64,000 nucleotides of DNA, taken from NCBI RefSeq assembly GCF_037940415.1, contig NZ_CP149798.1, positions 5,303,001 through 5,367,000 of the forward strand. Reading direction: 5' to 3'. The stretch's first letter is position 1. Every line of letters begins with the position of its first letter. Of this stretch, positions 62,254-64,000 are shown piece after piece. The translations under genes were made by a program, and so were the position numbers. This stretch comes from Streptomyces sp. f51 (GTDB lineage Bacteria; Actinomycetota; Actinomycetes; Streptomycetales; Streptomycetaceae). The notes below the pieces were generated by a model, which was given only the letters and a program-made list of their open reading frames with translations, did no database searches and had not been told where the DNA came from.

Positions 62254-63959
62254 GCCGCCCCGGAGGCCACCCCGCCGAGGCCCGCCGCCTCACCCCCTAC
62301 GAGTACGCCGCCACCCACGGCCCCCGTGCCGGCGACCGGATCAGGCTCGGCGACTCGGGGCTCACCGTCCGCGTCGAGTCCGACGCCCAGCTCCCCGGGG
62401 ACGAGTTCCTCGCCGGATTCGGCAAGACGGCCCGCGACGGACTGCACTTGAAGGCCGCCGCCGTCCGGGACACCTGCGACGTCGTCATCAGCAACGTCGT
62501 GGTGATCGACGCCGTCCAGGGCATCCGCAAGGTGTCCATCGGTATCCGCGAGGGCCGCATCTGCTCGATCGGGCGGGCCGGCAACCCCGACACCCTCGAC
62601 GGCGTCGACGTCGTCGTCGGCACCGGCACGTCCATCGTCTCCGGCGAGGGACTCGTCGCCACCGCCGGAGCCGTCGACACCCACGTCCATCTGCTCTCGC
62701 CGCGCATCATGGAGGCCTCGCTCGCCTCCGGCGTCACCACGATCATCGGCCAGGAGTTCGGCCCGGTGTGGGGCGTCGGCGTCAACTCGCCCTGGGCGCT
62801 GCGTCACGCGTTCTCCGCCTTCGACGCCTGGCCGGTCAACATCGGCTTCCTGGGCCGGGGTTCGTCCTCCCACGACGCCCCGCTGATCGAGGCGCTGGCC
62901 GAGGGCGGGGCCAGCGGCTTCAAGGTCCACGAGGACATGGGCGCCCACACCCGCGCCCTCGACACCGCCCTGCGGGTCGCCGAGGACCACGACGTCCAAG
63001 TGGCCCTGCACAGCGACGGGCTGAACGAGTGCCTGTCCGTCGAGGACACCCTCAGGGTCCTCGAAGGACGCACCATCCACGCCTTCCACATCGAGGGCTG
63101 CGGCGGCGGACACGTCCCGAACGTGCTGAAGATGGCGGGCGTCCCGAACGTCATCGGCTCCTCCACCAACCCGACCCTGCCCTTCGGCCGGGACGCGGTC
63201 GCCGAGCACTACGGCATGATCGTCTCCGTCCACGACCTGAAGACCGACCTGCCCGGCGACGCCGCCATGGCCCGCGACCGCATCCGCGCCGGGACCATGG
63301 GCGCCGAGGACGTGCTGCACGACCTGGGCGCCATCGGCATCACCTCATCCGACGCCCAGGGCATGGGCCGCGCAGGCGAGACCGTCCGCCGCACCTTCGC
63401 CATGGCCGGGAAGATGAAGGCCGAGTTCGGCGCCCCCGAGGACCACGACAACGAACGCGTCCTGCGCTACATGGCCAAACTGACCATCAACCCGGCCATC
63501 GCGCACGGCCTCGCCCACGAGGTCGGCTCCATCGAGACCGGCAAGCTCGCCGACATCGTGCTCTGGCGCCCCGAGTACTTCGGCGCCAAACCGCAGCTCG
63601 TCCTGAAGTCCGGCTTCCCGGCCTACGGAGTCGTCGGCGACCCCAACGCCGCCACCGACACCTGCGAACCCCTCGTCCTCGGACCACAGTTCGGGGCGCA
63701 CGGCGCGACCCCCGCCGAGATCTCGGTGGCCTTCGTCGCCCAGGCCGCGCTCGACCAGGGCAACGACACCATGCCCACCCGCCGCCGCCGCGTCGCGGTC
63801 CGCGGCACCCGCGGCATCGGACCCGCCGACCTGCGCCTCAACTCCCGTACCGGAGCGGTCGACGTCGACCAGCGCACCGGCCTGGTCACCCTCGACGGCG
63901 ACCCGCTGCGCTCCGAGCCCGCCGACTCGGTCTCCCTCAACCGCCTGTACTTCCTCTGA
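62250..63959 (+). CDS. ureC: urease-like alpha subunit with altered active site
   Basis: The 569-residue protein keeps the metal-centre residues of urease: H145 and H147 (THVHLL), the carbamylated-lysine equivalent K225 (GFKVHED), H254 (ALHSDGLNE), H280 (HIEGCGGGH), and D368 (SSDAQGMGR). The mobile flap retains the catalytic histidine H328, but its cysteine is replaced by V327 (SVHDL for VCHHLD). The loop that is GGGTGPAAGTxATTCTPG in typical ureases is GQEFGPVWGVGVNSPW here, apparently shorter by about three residues. It may not hydrolyse urea. No accessory gene is in the window. Confidence 0.87.
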   Translation: MSRPGGHPAEARRLTPYEYAATHGPRAGDRIRLGDSGLTVRVESDAQLPGDEFLAGFGKTARDGLHLKAAAVRDTCDVVISNVVVIDAVQGIRKVSIGIREGRICSIGRAGNPDTLDGVDVVVGTGTSIVSGEGLVATAGAVDTHVHLLSPRIMEASLASGVTTIIGQEFGPVWGVGVNSPWALRHAFSAFDAWPVNIGFLGRGSSSHDAPLIEALAEGGASGFKVHEDMGAHTRALDTALRVAEDHDVQVALHSDGLNECLSVEDTLRVLEGRTIHAFHIEGCGGGHVPNVLKMAGVPNVIGSSTNPTLPFGRDAVAEHYGMIVSVHDLKTDLPGDAAMARDRIRAGTMGAEDVLHDLGAIGITSSDAQGMGRAGETVRRTFAMAGKMKAEFGAPEDHDNERVLRYMAKLTINPAIAHGLAHEVGSIETGKLADIVLWRPEYFGAKPQLVLKSGFPAYGVVGDPNAATDTCEPLVLGPQFGAHGATPAEISVAFVAQAALDQGNDTMPTRRRRVAVRGTRGIGPADLRLNSRTGAVDVDQRTGLVTLDGDPLRSEPADSVSLNRLYFL

Positions 63960-63985
63960 TGGACACAGCCCGTAAGGAACACCCC

Positions 63986-64000
63986 ATGTCTGCTGCCGCC
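63986..64000 (+). CDS. start of a gene downstream of ureC (partial)
   Basis: ATG 63986 follows AAGGAA and encodes MSAAA before the window ends. It is 26 bases after the ureC stop and could belong to the same unit. Nothing can be said about its product. Confidence 0.5.

Overview
The window is GC-rich (about 70%) chromosomal DNA with the codon use, GTG starts, tight operons and hairpin-only terminators of an actinomycete. Gene content and order point to Streptomyces core chromosome: cysteine desulfurase/mnmA/ligA, gatCAB, the ilvBNC-serA block, proline catabolism, leuB-ilvE, and a urease-like pair at the right end. I see no tRNA or rRNA gene, IS element, prophage or CRISPR array. Two paralogous GGDEF-EAL genes flank the gatCAB-to-ilv segment and match, by position and architecture, rmdB and cdgE of Streptomyces.

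Layout. 1-2.1 kb: end of an unknown gene, a Gly/Pro-rich lipoprotein, a TetR repressor with a large inverted repeat in front of a small membrane protein, and a DUF4190-like protein. 2.2-11.1 kb: cysteine desulfurase, a frameshifted peptidoglycan amidase, mnmA, two hydrolase/unknown genes, a LOG-like protein, an SDR, a core methionine-synthase-like protein and ligA. 11.3-14.2 kb: rmdB, which carries the only in-frame TTA codon I found in the window, then a 650-bp repeat-rich spacer. 14.2-18.5 kb: gatC-gatA-small ORF-gatB. 18.7-29.4 kb: MMPL exporter, acetyltransferase, small membrane proteins, a LuxR-type ATPase regulator, a PQQ-type sugar dehydrogenase lipoprotein, an aldo/keto reductase and a 2-hydroxyacid dehydrogenase. 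29.5-38.6 kb: cdgE, the ilvB leader peptide and attenuator, ilvB, ilvN, ilvC and serA. 38.7-48.3 kb: regulators and efflux pumps (a second LuxR-type ATPase regulator, a DHA2 pump with divergent TetR, an MFS pump with divergent MocR, PucR). 48.4-51.1 kb: proline dehydrogenase and pruA. 51.2-54.9 kb: hydrolase, an AAC(2')-I-like acetyltransferase, a structured leader ahead of a 43-residue protein, and a Tat phosphoesterase. 55.0-57.4 kb: leuB and ilvE. 57.5-64 kb: a membrane protein, a KamA-like radical SAM protein, an NCS1 permease, and a divergent urease-like ureAB-ureC operon.

How the parts work together. ilvB, ilvN, ilvC, leuB and ilvE form most of the branched-chain amino-acid pathway, with ilvBN under classical attenuation. 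The PucR gene, proline dehydrogenase and pruA form a proline-to-glutamate module. The two GGDEF-EAL proteins look like opposite partners: RmdB keeps every EAL catalytic residue, while CdgE has lost them and keeps the cyclase motif plus an I-site. The best candidates for something undescribed are the divergent NCS1 permease/urease-like operon, which shares a palindromic operator and has an unusual UreC active-site loop, and the structured RNA in front of the 43-residue protein.
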